A stretch of DNA of 64,000 nt from an uncultured Thioclava sp. (GTDB lineage: Bacteria > Pseudomonadota > Alphaproteobacteria > Rhodobacterales > Rhodobacteraceae): NCBI RefSeq assembly GCF_913064665.1, contig NZ_CAJYBT010000001.1:62001-126000 (forward strand), given 5' to 3'. The notes under the pieces are model-generated. The model ran no database searches, was not told where the DNA came from, and saw only the letters and a list, made by a program, of their open reading frames with translations. Positions within the stretch are counted from its first letter, which is position 1. The number at the start of each line of letters is the position of its first letter. The position numbers and the translations under genes are program-made. This document shows, piece after piece, positions 1 to 8,412 of the stretch.

Positions 1-27
1 CCTCTAAAACCTTGAGGTGTTTTTGCT

Positions 28-50
28 CCACGAATGTGGTCAATTCGTGG
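28..50. repeat. Inverted repeat at the window start
   Basis: Perfect 8-base arms (CCACGAAT and ATTCGTGG) flank a 7-base spacer. It lies about 190 bases before the chosen start of the first gene. It could be an operator, a hairpin or the edge of a decayed element; nothing in the sequence decides between these. The rest of the first 238 bases shows no recognisable gene. Confidence 0.4.
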
Positions 51-238
51 CGCATTTGTAGAATTGTGTCGACCAGCGCATAAATCCGGTGGCACAGCCT
101 CATCGCCGTGCTGTGCTTTGCCGAAAATGGCAACACATGCGAAAAAATAGCTCCGCACGCAAGAGTTGCAAGCCTTTTGCCCAATTTCGAACACATTTCG
201 GCCCTACCAAAATCTTGTGGGCAGGGCTGAAAACAAGA

Positions 239-1540
239 ATGGCGCAAGTGAAAGTGCCGCGTTCTGCACCGCAGCGAGAGACTAGAGGCAGTGAAGTCGA
301 TGGTAGGAGCAGGAAATTGATTTTGGGCTATATTATTGCTGGCGTTGCTGCGGGGCTCATTGCTTTCTTCGTAGCATTGGCGCGTGGATATTCTTTCCTG
401 TCGGCCATTGGCATCTACATGTTGATCGGTTCATCCGCTGTGCTCAGCGCAGCGCTGCTATTCTTCGTGACTGATAGCGTGATGCGCCGATTCGGTCTGG
501 GCAGAAACGCGAAACAGGCGGCGTCGGAAGCCACCGAGATCACCGGGACCGACCCGATGAACGGGCTTGGTACCAATGACGCGATTCGCATTCTGGCCGT
601 CGACGACGACCCCTTCATTCTCGATTTCGTGCCCGTCATCGCAGGCAAGGCTGGCTTTGCGGATATCACCGTAGCTTCGAGCGCCGAAGAGGCGCTTGAT
701 CTGATCGCCGCAAGCCCGGCCCCCTTCGACTGCCTGCTGCTCGATATCCGGATGCCGGGCATGGACGGCATCGAACTGTGCGCGCGTGTTCGTAGGAATT
801 CCGCCTATAGCGACGCCCCGATCATCATGCTGACCGGCATGCGCGACATCGAGAGCCTCGGTCGCGCCTACAAAGCGGGCGCAACCGATTTCCTGACCAA
901 ACCCTTCGAGATCGCGGCCTTCGAAGACCGGCTCAAATCTGCACATAAACACTGCACTTTGCGTCGCAACGACCAGTTGGCCGCGCAAGCCCACGGCATT
1001 TCCCGCCAGGGCAGCAAGGGCAAAGCTGGCCTTTATGACACGCTTGTTCATGGCGCCCTGCCGAACCTTATCGACCACCAGTCCCTGCAAAACCACCTGC
1101 GGCAAATGTCGGTCTCGGCCACCACGCAAGCGCGCGTGACGGCCTTCAAGATCGACCAACTCGATCTGATCTATCAGAAATCATCCTCGGCGCAGTTCAT
1201 GTCGCTTCTCTCCGAAACCGCCGAAGTTTTTGCCTCGAACGGTTTCATCATGGCATATTCCGGCAATGGGACGTTCGTAACGGTCACCAGCCAGACCCGA
1301 GACATCGCTTCGCTCGATTTCGAGCAAGAGACCGGCCGCATGCTGAACCACAAGCTCTCAAAGCTCGGGGCGGATCTTGGGATCGCGTTCGATGTTTCGG
1401 TGGGTGCGTCGGTTCACCCTCAAGCCCGCGCTATCGATCGTGCCGAGATGGCAATCAAGCAGGCAATTGGCAATGTCGAGGCGCGGTTCGCCTCCAAATG
1501 CGCGGACCGGACGCCCCCGGCGCTTCGCTTGCTGGGATAG
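239..1540 (+). CDS. Membrane-anchored response regulator with degenerate GGDEF-like domain
   Basis: The 433-residue product has two hydrophobic segments (about residues 27-48 and 52-77), a linker, and a CheY-type receiver domain (about 118-235). The receiver keeps the acidic cluster DDD at 122-124, the phospho-acceptor Asp169 in LLLDIRMPG, Thr199 and Lys221 in TKPF. The C-terminal 140 residues resemble a GGDEF fold (VTAFKIDQLDLIYQ, then VSVGASVHPQA and a final RAEMAIKQA helix), but the signature loop reads SGNGTF instead of GGDEF, so cyclase activity is not expected. I chose the ATG at 239; the frame stays open back to 89, but the upstream residues look non-coding and the SD is weak either way. 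No sensor kinase is adjacent. It probably passes a phosphorylation signal to a membrane-proximal output; partner unknown. Confidence 0.75.
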   Translation: MAQVKVPRSAPQRETRGSEVDGRSRKLILGYIIAGVAAGLIAFFVALARGYSFLSAIGIYMLIGSSAVLSAALLFFVTDSVMRRFGLGRNAKQAASEATEITGTDPMNGLGTNDAIRILAVDDDPFILDFVPVIAGKAGFADITVASSAEEALDLIAASPAPFDCLLLDIRMPGMDGIELCARVRRNSAYSDAPIIMLTGMRDIESLGRAYKAGATDFLTKPFEIAAFEDRLKSAHKHCTLRRNDQLAAQAHGISRQGSKGKAGLYDTLVHGALPNLIDHQSLQNHLRQMSVSATTQARVTAFKIDQLDLIYQKSSSAQFMSLLSETAEVFASNGFIMAYSGNGTFVTVTSQTRDIASLDFEQETGRMLNHKLSKLGADLGIAFDVSVGASVHPQARAIDRAEMAIKQAIGNVEARFASKCADRTPPALRLLG

Positions 1541-2347
1541 GCGTGTTCTCCATGTTCGCAACGCCGTTTTCTATCGCGATCTGGAGGGACCTCATGAGGA
1601 GTGCGGCGTCACTGGGTGATCCTCCCGTTTTAAACGGGACTTGGTCTTAGAGCTTACCCGGCAGGTTATTTCAAAGCAAAAGCCCGAGAGGGCATCGCAC
1701 CGCACTTCAAACGCCATTTGTAAAACGACCCAGTACTCATGCCTGTTCGCGGCACAACTCAGCCACCGGCACGGCGCCTTCCGCCTGACGCAGGATCGCA
1801 AGGATCTGGGGTTCGTTAAATCTCGTCATCTTCATCAGAATCTCCGCAGGTATCTTGCTGACAAAATTCAGCATCCGCATGCCCTTAGGTTTGGGGAGGA
1901 TTACTATTTGGCCCTCCGTCCCGCAACCTATGGGCGATTTCCCCACGAGAACAAGATAGTGGCCTAACTGACACAAAACGAGATACGTGAGAAAGCACAA
2001 ACCTACTTCTAGGCGCAACTGGACCGATCTCTTGGCTGACTGGATCGGCACGGCCTGTCGAAGAACACTTTGGCGGACGAACGCGAAGAAATTATAGGCC
2101 AAAAAGGCCTCATGAGCATTGAGAGCGCCATTCAATCTGGCTCGCCATTGAACGCTTCAAGAGCAAGATGAACATCGCTGATGCGGTTTGGCGACGACCC
2201 GCACCACCCATCTCCGCCATTCCAGGAAATCCCGCCTCTCAGCGGCAAAAAGCAACCCTTGGTTGTATCTTGCTAGCGTCACCGACGATCTGACGCTATA
2301 CGATCAGAAATTTCGGACAATGGCCTAGAACTATATTGGAGACGGTT
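1541..2347. other. Decayed gene-free stretch with transposon remains
   Basis: No intact gene is visible in about 800 bases. Position 1623-1639 holds a near-perfect palindrome (8-base arms TCCCGTTT and AAACGGGA around one T). An IS3 OrfA fragment lies at 1690-1835. The remainder, 1840-2330, is open in short frames only and matches nothing I recognise. The composition is more AT-rich than the region after 11.4 kb. It looks like a junction where mobile elements have landed and eroded, just before the surface-polymer cassette. Confidence 0.6.
1690..1835 (-). mobile_element. IS3-family transposase OrfA fragment (frameshifted)
   Basis: Read on the minus strand from the ATG at 1835, the translation begins MKMTRFNEPQILAILRQAEG and continues through VPVAELCRE, the typical N-terminus of IS3-family (IS407-like) OrfA helix-turn-helix proteins. 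One base is missing after that point: the frame stops at 1737, but the shifted frame continues GMSTGSFYKWRLKCGAM, again OrfA-like. A GGAG sequence precedes the start. No OrfB and no clear terminal repeats remain, so this is a dead fragment. Family placement rests on remembered motif similarity, not on a search. Confidence 0.8.
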
Positions 2348-4276
2348 ATGCAAATGATTGTTGAGGAGCTTGCGACGAGCCTGAAGGTGTGGGCGGAAGG
2401 ATGCCAAGCTATCCAAGCGCGTGAGGCTATTCCGATTAGCATGCCGGATCGTAGCAACTCCAACGAGCAGATTGATGATATCTTCTTTGCTCGCGGGCTA
2501 GACCTGACCAGCCTTAGTGGCAAAGACACTCTTACAATGGCCGGTTATCAAGAGCTGCAAACAGGCACGCTGAGAAACTCGTTCTACACCTCTATATTTG
2601 CGCGCCACACCGATGTGCGCGACGTGCAGTTTCGCATTGTGACTCGGGGTGATTTTGAAGTCACCCTCTTCAGCAGCGCGACAAATTCTGGCGTTAAGAA
2701 CCTGAAAAAGCTGACGATTAAAAGCAGTGAAGACGGCGAGCCAGTGACAACGACAGCCCGCGTGCGGCTGGAAGGGGAAGCAGGAAAGAACGCGCGTCTG
2801 TTCTGGTCGGGTGTGGCGCTGCATGACAACGCCCAAATCCTTGACGCATCGTGGGATGCGATAGCGCCAAGCACGGTTGATGGCAAAATGTTGGTCGTGC
2901 TGCGCACCTTTGGGCGCACCTTAGACATTCTCGACTTGCTGGCGAGCTTTGAAGAGCAGTCGCAAGGCAACCCCGCGTATCAGCGCGCGCTGCGCAACAT
3001 CAAGTTCGTAGTGCTCGACACCTCAGCTGGTCTGACGCCCGAATCATATAGCCTTTGCTCGTCTTTCGAGCATGTTGATAGCTTTGCGTTTGAAGGCCCG
3101 AACATGGGCGGTGGCGGCAATATGAGCCAGATTTTGCTGGTGATCGAAGACGCCGTTGAGCGGTCGGGTGTCAGCATCGACGAAATGCTGTTGCTTGATG
3201 ACGACCTGTCGATTTCGATGGAAACGCTCTACCGTCATTGGGCCAGCGTGCTGTTTCGGACCGACAACACGCTGTTCACCTTGCCAGTGTTCACCAAGTC
3301 AGAGCCACGCCGCATGTGGGAAGACGGCGCATTCTGGGGCCGCTTTCTGGACGCGGATTGCCAGCCCGACCGAAAGTCTATCGCGCCGCGCCTGATCCGC
3401 CACAACTACCAGTTTGAAGGCTACAAGCACCTTGATGAGCTGGCCGTGCCAAACTACCCGGAATATTGCACGTTCATCTTTTTGAGCCTGCCCTATACGC
3501 AGTTCAAAAAGCTCGGCTTCCCGCTCGCGTTTTTCTTGCGCGGTGACGACATCGAATACAGCCTCCGGCACAACCGCTCGGGCGGCAAGATCATGTCAAA
3601 CCCGAACCTAACTGCTTGGCATGAGCCCGCGCATTCCTACGGGCAAGAGTATATGTCGATCTCGCACGGCATCATCATCAACATGGCCTACGGGCAGGAT
3701 AAAGCTGATGACTTCGTGTCGTTCTTCCAAAAGCGAGCGCTTGCGCACACAAGCGTCTCCGATGCGCGCGGGATCGAGCTTTACACGGAAGTCCTGCGTG
3801 ATCTGAACAGCCGCGATGTGTTCCTCGAGCATAACTTCAAAGACCACTACGTGCAAAAGCTTGGCTTCTTCAAAAAGTTTGATGCCGAGTATGAGCACCT
3901 GCCTGCGGAAGTGCAGCGCGACGTTATTGCGAAGGCCGAGAAGCGTGGGCAACCAATCGTTCGGAGTGGCTTTCTCTATATGCCCGTCGCAGCCCAGTCC
4001 GAAATTGCTCAGGTTATGCTAGAAAATCCGCATACAGAGACAGTGAGACTCTATCGCACGAAAGACAAAGAGAACCTCACCGCCCTCACCAAAGCCCTGA
4101 GCGCCTTCTATGCGGCCCTAGCCCAATTTGACGCCGAGTATGACGCGATCAAGGCGCATTACGGTGAGCGGGTCGAACGCTCCACAGGGCGCACATTCTG
4201 GCTGGACGAGATGGAGTTGTCGAAAGGCGATCTTCGGATCTTGGCCAGATCTGAGTTCCTCGCAGCTGCGGAATAG
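2348..4276 (+). CDS. GlfT2-like family 2 glycosyltransferase
   Basis: The 642-residue product resembles the polymerising galactofuranosyltransferase GlfT2: an N-terminal beta-rich domain (about 1-170), a GT-A domain (about 175-430) and a helical C-terminus. Visible catalytic elements are the metal-binding DDD at 284-286, the GDDIE acidic motif around 400-401 and the WHE motif at 424-426. GlfT2-type enzymes use UDP-galactofuranose, but the donor here is unproven and no UDP-galactopyranose mutase gene lies in the window. Start: ATG 2348 is preceded at 6 bases by GGAG; a TTG at 2336 is in frame but lies on top of that SD. It opens a tightly spaced same-strand cassette, and the next gene begins 12 bases after its stop. 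Likely cytoplasmic, building a cell-surface glycan. Confidence 0.8.
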   Translation: MQMIVEELATSLKVWAEGCQAIQAREAIPISMPDRSNSNEQIDDIFFARGLDLTSLSGKDTLTMAGYQELQTGTLRNSFYTSIFARHTDVRDVQFRIVTRGDFEVTLFSSATNSGVKNLKKLTIKSSEDGEPVTTTARVRLEGEAGKNARLFWSGVALHDNAQILDASWDAIAPSTVDGKMLVVLRTFGRTLDILDLLASFEEQSQGNPAYQRALRNIKFVVLDTSAGLTPESYSLCSSFEHVDSFAFEGPNMGGGGNMSQILLVIEDAVERSGVSIDEMLLLDDDLSISMETLYRHWASVLFRTDNTLFTLPVFTKSEPRRMWEDGAFWGRFLDADCQPDRKSIAPRLIRHNYQFEGYKHLDELAVPNYPEYCTFIFLSLPYTQFKKLGFPLAFFLRGDDIEYSLRHNRSGGKIMSNPNLTAWHEPAHSYGQEYMSISHGIIINMAYGQDKADDFVSFFQKRALAHTSVSDARGIELYTEVLRDLNSRDVFLEHNFKDHYVQKLGFFKKFDAEYEHLPAEVQRDVIAKAEKRGQPIVRSGFLYMPVAAQSEIAQVMLENPHTETVRLYRTKDKENLTALTKALSAFYAALAQFDAEYDAIKAHYGERVERSTGRTFWLDEMELSKGDLRILARSEFLAAAE

Positions 4277-4288
4277 GATGCGAGCAGA

Positions 4289-4861
4289 ATGGAAACAGCA
4301 CGCAAATTATTTCCCAAACGGCACCTTTTGAAGATCAAAGGCGATGATCTATCCAAGCACGAGCCGGTTTTGTTGATAAATGCTCAGTCAGAGCAAGCGA
4401 TCGATGCAAATTGCAGCGAGCGCACGTTCTCGCTGGTGACGCGTGAGCAGGCCGCAGAAGACTGGCGGACCGGTGTTTACTGGTATCTTGACCCACAGCA
4501 AGACGGCTCATGGCGCATCTACAACCAAGGACAGGCCGCACATTTGCTCGGCGGCGCACGCGGGGCCGTTCACCTGTTTGGCGAAACCGCGACCAAGAAA
4601 GACAAGGGCGCTAGCTGGGGGCTTTATGAGCACAAAGACAGCGGCACCTATGCGTTGCGCCCGCAAGAGGAAGCCTGGCTTACACTCGTAGACGGCGAAC
4701 TGTCGCTCGAAACCTTTTCAGCAGAGATCCCCAAGACAAGCCTCTGGAAGATTGAACGCCCCGTAGGCGCCAAGCCTATGGTTGAGAGAGAGACAGCGCC
4801 GCCATCACTTCCCGGACGCGTCCGCCGCCTGCTTGGACGGATCAAAAGGAAAGTGATGTAA
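4289..4861 (+). CDS. Unknown cassette protein, beta-rich
   Basis: The 190-residue protein is not recognised. It has no signal peptide or membrane segment. Spaced Trp/Tyr/Leu motifs (VYWYLDPQ, WRIYNQGQ, SWGLYEHK, TYALRPQ, LWKIERP) at roughly 25-35 residue intervals suggest a repeated beta-hairpin fold such as a beta-trefoil or another carbohydrate-binding module; this is inference from pattern only. The C-terminus is basic (RRLLGRIKRK). It lies between the glycosyltransferase and the aldolase and its stop overlaps the aldolase start by one base (TAATG), so it is probably translationally coupled to it. It may assist the upstream glycosyltransferase, but no function can be assigned. Confidence 0.6.
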   Translation: METARKLFPKRHLLKIKGDDLSKHEPVLLINAQSEQAIDANCSERTFSLVTREQAAEDWRTGVYWYLDPQQDGSWRIYNQGQAAHLLGGARGAVHLFGETATKKDKGASWGLYEHKDSGTYALRPQEEAWLTLVDGELSLETFSAEIPKTSLWKIERPVGAKPMVERETAPPSLPGRVRRLLGRIKRKVM

Positions 4862-5700
4862 TGCAAATTTCCGATCACATGAAAGATGCCGTTGAGAAAG
4901 GCTATGCGCTCGCCGCCTTTAACGCGCCAAGTTTTGACGCGATGTCCGCAATCGCAAAGGCGGCCAAGGTGCAAGACAAACCGGTTATCATCCAGACATC
5001 CGCCCGCTTGGTGAAACAGCACACAGCTGATGCTGTCGGGCAATGGTTTCAAACCGCGAAGAAAATCTGGGGCGCACAGTGCTACCTTCATCTTGATCAC
5101 TGCGTGGACCTCGCCTTGATTTCGGACTGCATTGATGCGGGTTGGGACATGGTTATGTTTGACGGTTCTCACTTTGAGATCGGCAAGAACATTGACCTCA
5201 GCCAGCAAGTCAGCGCGATGGCGCACCGCAAGGGCGTTGCCGTTGAGGGTGAGATTGGCTGTATCGGCGGAGAAGAAGACGGGCTGTCAGCTGACGCCAA
5301 CTACGCCAACCCCGACGAAACCGCACGTTTGGTGGCAGAAGGCGGGCTTGATTGCATCGCTGTTGGGTTTGGGAATGTTCACGGCGACTACGAAACCAAA
5401 GCCAACCTGCGCTGGGATATTTACGAAGCAGCCTATGACGTGACGGGTTTGCCCTTGGTGCTGCACGGCGGCTCGGGCCTGACAGACGCGGAGTTCGCCC
5501 GCGCTATTCGTGCCAAATCAGCCAAGGTGAATATCTCGACTGATTTGAAGAAAGCATATGTTCAGGCGCTCGAGTCTGCGGAGATGAAGGGAAAAATTCT
5601 AAGCGCGCCATCAGCCGTGCATGACGCCATTTTCGAGTCCTGCTTCGACGTCGCTGGAACTTACATCAATAAATTCAATCCTACCGAAGGAACACTCTGA
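4861..5700 (+). CDS. Class II (zinc) ketose-bisphosphate aldolase family protein
   Basis: The 279-residue length and motifs fit the fructose-bisphosphate/tagatose-bisphosphate class II aldolase family, which joins dihydroxyacetone phosphate to an aldehyde. The catalytic Asp79 and zinc ligand His80 sit in HLDH; Glu131 (EGEIG), His174 (NVHG) and His202 (LHGGSG) complete the site, and NISTDL is the phosphate-binding segment. Housekeeping aldolase activity is possible. Its place between a glycosyltransferase gene and a sugar-kinase/alcohol-dehydrogenase pair, with 1-base overlaps on both sides, suggests it makes a phosphorylated ketose precursor for a surface polymer. The aldehyde substrate cannot be read from the sequence. 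Confidence 0.85.
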   Translation: MQISDHMKDAVEKGYALAAFNAPSFDAMSAIAKAAKVQDKPVIIQTSARLVKQHTADAVGQWFQTAKKIWGAQCYLHLDHCVDLALISDCIDAGWDMVMFDGSHFEIGKNIDLSQQVSAMAHRKGVAVEGEIGCIGGEEDGLSADANYANPDETARLVAEGGLDCIAVGFGNVHGDYETKANLRWDIYEAAYDVTGLPLVLHGGSGLTDAEFARAIRAKSAKVNISTDLKKAYVQALESAEMKGKILSAPSAVHDAIFESCFDVAGTYINKFNPTEGTL

Positions 5701-7241
5701 TGATTATCGTTTTAAACCTTGGTCTAAAGAGCGTTCGGTCCATTATCTACAACGAACAAGGTATGCGAATTGCGAATGCGGGCCGCAGAGTGAACTCGCG
5801 TTTGAACGGGGAACTTGTTGAGCAGGATGCGCACGAATGGCGCACCAAGCTGATGGAAGTTCTGCGTGAATCGATCGACGTTTCGGGCCTTGGCGGGAAG
5901 ATCAAGTATGTCACCGTTGCATGCTCGGCGAGCTGCCTTGTCCCTGTCGACAGAAGCCTAGTGCCAAAATGCCGGGTTATCATGGTGTCAGACAAGCGCG
6001 CACGCGACCAAGCTGCGCGCATCTCGCAATCGGAAAACATGGTGAAACTGGCGCAGAAATACGGCTATAAAGCTTCTGAATACAGCCAGATTTCCCGCAT
6101 GTTGTGGCTCAAGGAAAACGACCCAGCCGCTTACGAAGGCACTTGGAAGTTCCTAGCGCCAAACGACTACCTGACCGCAGTCTTGACGGGCGGGCAGGCC
6201 GTAACGGACCAGCTGAACGCCGAGAAGAACTTCTTTGATACCGAAGCGGGCAGCTACCCGGACGCGCTCTATGACGAGTTTGGCCTCGACACTGGCAAGC
6301 TTCCCGAGCGTGTCGACATCGGCACCAATGTTGGCAAGCTCGACAAAACCTTGCTCGCGGAAGCGGGGATCACCAGCGACCCGGACATGATCGTCGGCAC
6401 CTATGACGCTATCTGCTCTGTCTTTGGCACTGGCGTCAGCGCACCGGGCCAGGTTTGCGACGTGTCGGGCACCGTGACGTCCGTGCGGATGTATTCCGAC
6501 AAGCCCTTCCACGATGACAAGGGTCGGATCATGTGCCAACATTTTCCACCTAGCAACGGCTACCTTTTTGGCGGGTCTAACAACCTTGGCGGCGGGCTTA
6601 TCGAGTGGGCAAAGACATGCCTCTACACCGGCGACGAGAACCCCTACGAGAAGATGCAAATTGAAACCGAAGGCGACGGGTCATTTGGTTCCAACCGCAC
6701 CGGGCTTGTGTTCCTGCCGCATTTGCTCGGCGCACGCGCTCCAAGCTGGAACTCGGATGCCAGAGGGATCTTCTTCGGGCTTGAACGCCATCACACACGC
6801 GGCGACTTGATGCGCTCAATCTTTGAAAGCGTCGCATTCTCGATCCGCGATTTTCTGGAAATCTTCCACGAAAGTGAAACATCTCCCGAGATGATCACTG
6901 CCAGCGGCGGCCTTGCAACAATCAGGATCGCAAACGAGATCAAAGCTTCGATCACGGGCTTGCCCTATCACTTCATGGCTGAGTTTGAATCCACCAGCCT
7001 TGGTGCCGCAATCATTGTGATGTGTTCGCAGGGCCGGTTTGAAAGCTACCAGCAGGCCTGTGAGCAGATCGTTGCGACCAAGCAGATATTCCTGCCGCGC
7101 GCCCAAGACAAACAATACTATGACGACATGTATGGCCTCTATACAGAACTCAGCATTCAAGCGGATCCGCTGTTCCAGAAGCGCAAGGTGATCATGGAAA
7201 AGCACCGCATCAGTGTCGGTGAGTTTGTGGAGAACCTTTGA
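5700..7241 (+). CDS. FGGY-family carbohydrate kinase, atypical N-terminal motif
   Basis: The 513-residue protein has the two-lobed FGGY kinase layout. The probable catalytic base lies in VGTYDAICSVFG, the nucleotide-binding turns include DVSGTVTS, and the C-terminal lobe carries GGLATIRIANEI and STSLGAA, matching the usual GGG-A and ALGAA elements. Unlike most members, the first phosphate loop reads LNLGLKSVRS: the usual Asp is Asn6 and the usual GTxxxR pattern is altered. Substrates in this family are ketoses and polyols. It overlaps the aldolase stop by one base and the dehydrogenase start by four (ATGA), implying coupled translation and a shared pathway. The actual substrate is unknown. 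Confidence 0.85.
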   Translation: MIIVLNLGLKSVRSIIYNEQGMRIANAGRRVNSRLNGELVEQDAHEWRTKLMEVLRESIDVSGLGGKIKYVTVACSASCLVPVDRSLVPKCRVIMVSDKRARDQAARISQSENMVKLAQKYGYKASEYSQISRMLWLKENDPAAYEGTWKFLAPNDYLTAVLTGGQAVTDQLNAEKNFFDTEAGSYPDALYDEFGLDTGKLPERVDIGTNVGKLDKTLLAEAGITSDPDMIVGTYDAICSVFGTGVSAPGQVCDVSGTVTSVRMYSDKPFHDDKGRIMCQHFPPSNGYLFGGSNNLGGGLIEWAKTCLYTGDENPYEKMQIETEGDGSFGSNRTGLVFLPHLLGARAPSWNSDARGIFFGLERHHTRGDLMRSIFESVAFSIRDFLEIFHESETSPEMITASGGLATIRIANEIKASITGLPYHFMAEFESTSLGAAIIVMCSQGRFESYQQACEQIVATKQIFLPRAQDKQYYDDMYGLYTELSIQADPLFQKRKVIMEKHRISVGEFVENL

Positions 7242-8395
7242 TGGCCAGTTTTGACATTGCGACACGCACCAAAGCCATTTTTGGCGAAGGCAGGCGCGCC
7301 GAACTTGGCGGATTGATTGGCGAGACGGCGGACTCAACAACGCTGGTTGTTGCCTCTGCAAGCGCCCTCAAACGGGACATGACGCAAAGCATCGTGGCAA
7401 CGCTTCAGGCGCAGGGGCCGGTTGTGATCTGGGACAAGGTGCAGCCGAACCCGCGTGTTTCTGACATCGACGCCTGCTTGGAAGCGCATAAAGACAGCGG
7501 TATTTCTCATATTGTCGGCATCGGCGGTGGCAGCGCGCTTGATCAGGCGAAAGCCACCGCGATGGCGCTCGACACGGGGCTGACCATCGCAGAGCTTTTG
7601 AAGTTGAAGCCGGGCCTGCCCGTGCGCCGCAACACACTAATCTTGATGCCCACGACCAGCGGCACGGGCGCCGAGCTAAGCTATGGTGCTATTCTCACCG
7701 ACACCGTGAGCGGAGAAAAGCTGGGCCTGCGCGGGGCCAACCAAGCGGCCGACTACGCGATCGTCGACCCAGAGCTGACATATTCCTTGCCGCGTTCAGA
7801 AGCCATGGTCACCGGCTTTGATGTGCTCACGCACGCGCTTGAAACCTTCATTTCAACAGCGGCCACGCCTTACACGACTGATCTCTCCAGAGGCGCGGTT
7901 GAACGTGTCTTCAAGCACCTGCCAGTGCTGTTTGACGATGGCAACAACAACGAAGCCCGCGCAGAACTTTCGTATGCCAGCATGATGATGGGCATCAACC
8001 TTGCCCTCTCGACGACATGCATGCCGCACCGCCTGCAATACCCGATTGGCGCAGAAACCGACACGGCGCACGCAGCTGGCCTCGCGGCGATTTACCCCGC
8101 TTGGTTGAAGCATCTCCTCCCGCATGCGGAAGAGAAGCTTGCGCAATGTGCCGACTGGATCGGCGTCGGCGGCAGAAGCCAAGCTGAAAGCGCGCACAAC
8201 TTTGCACGGGCCACGGTTGAGCTTTTGGAGCGGATCGAGCTTACGCCGACGTTGCAAGAGCTGGGCGTAACCGAAGAAGCGGTTGGCCGTTTTGCATCGG
8301 AAGTAAGTGGCAAACTCGAAACCGACCCCAGCTTTAAAGCACGCGATGATCTCGCCAAAATATATCAAGACGCTTGGTCTGGCGCGGGTCTGTAA
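7241..8395 (+). CDS. Iron-containing (group III) alcohol dehydrogenase family protein
   Basis: The 384-residue protein belongs to the Fe-ADH/dehydroquinate-synthase-like fold. The NAD(P)-binding GIGGGSALD spans 93-101, and all four metal ligands are visible: Asp194, His198, His263 and His277. Relatives reduce small aldehydes, including phosphonoacetaldehyde, or interconvert ketoses and polyols. No phosphonate-forming PEP mutase gene is present here. In this setting it may reduce the aldolase or kinase product to a polyol before nucleotide activation; that is inference. Start: ATG 7241 overlaps the kinase stop in ATGA; a TTG just before it is less likely. The following gene starts 17 bases downstream. 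Confidence 0.85.
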   Translation: MASFDIATRTKAIFGEGRRAELGGLIGETADSTTLVVASASALKRDMTQSIVATLQAQGPVVIWDKVQPNPRVSDIDACLEAHKDSGISHIVGIGGGSALDQAKATAMALDTGLTIAELLKLKPGLPVRRNTLILMPTTSGTGAELSYGAILTDTVSGEKLGLRGANQAADYAIVDPELTYSLPRSEAMVTGFDVLTHALETFISTAATPYTTDLSRGAVERVFKHLPVLFDDGNNNEARAELSYASMMMGINLALSTTCMPHRLQYPIGAETDTAHAAGLAAIYPAWLKHLLPHAEEKLAQCADWIGVGGRSQAESAHNFARATVELLERIELTPTLQELGVTEEAVGRFASEVSGKLETDPSFKARDDLAKIYQDAWSGAGL

Positions 8396-8412
8396 CCCAT
8401 TAGGAGAAGTCT

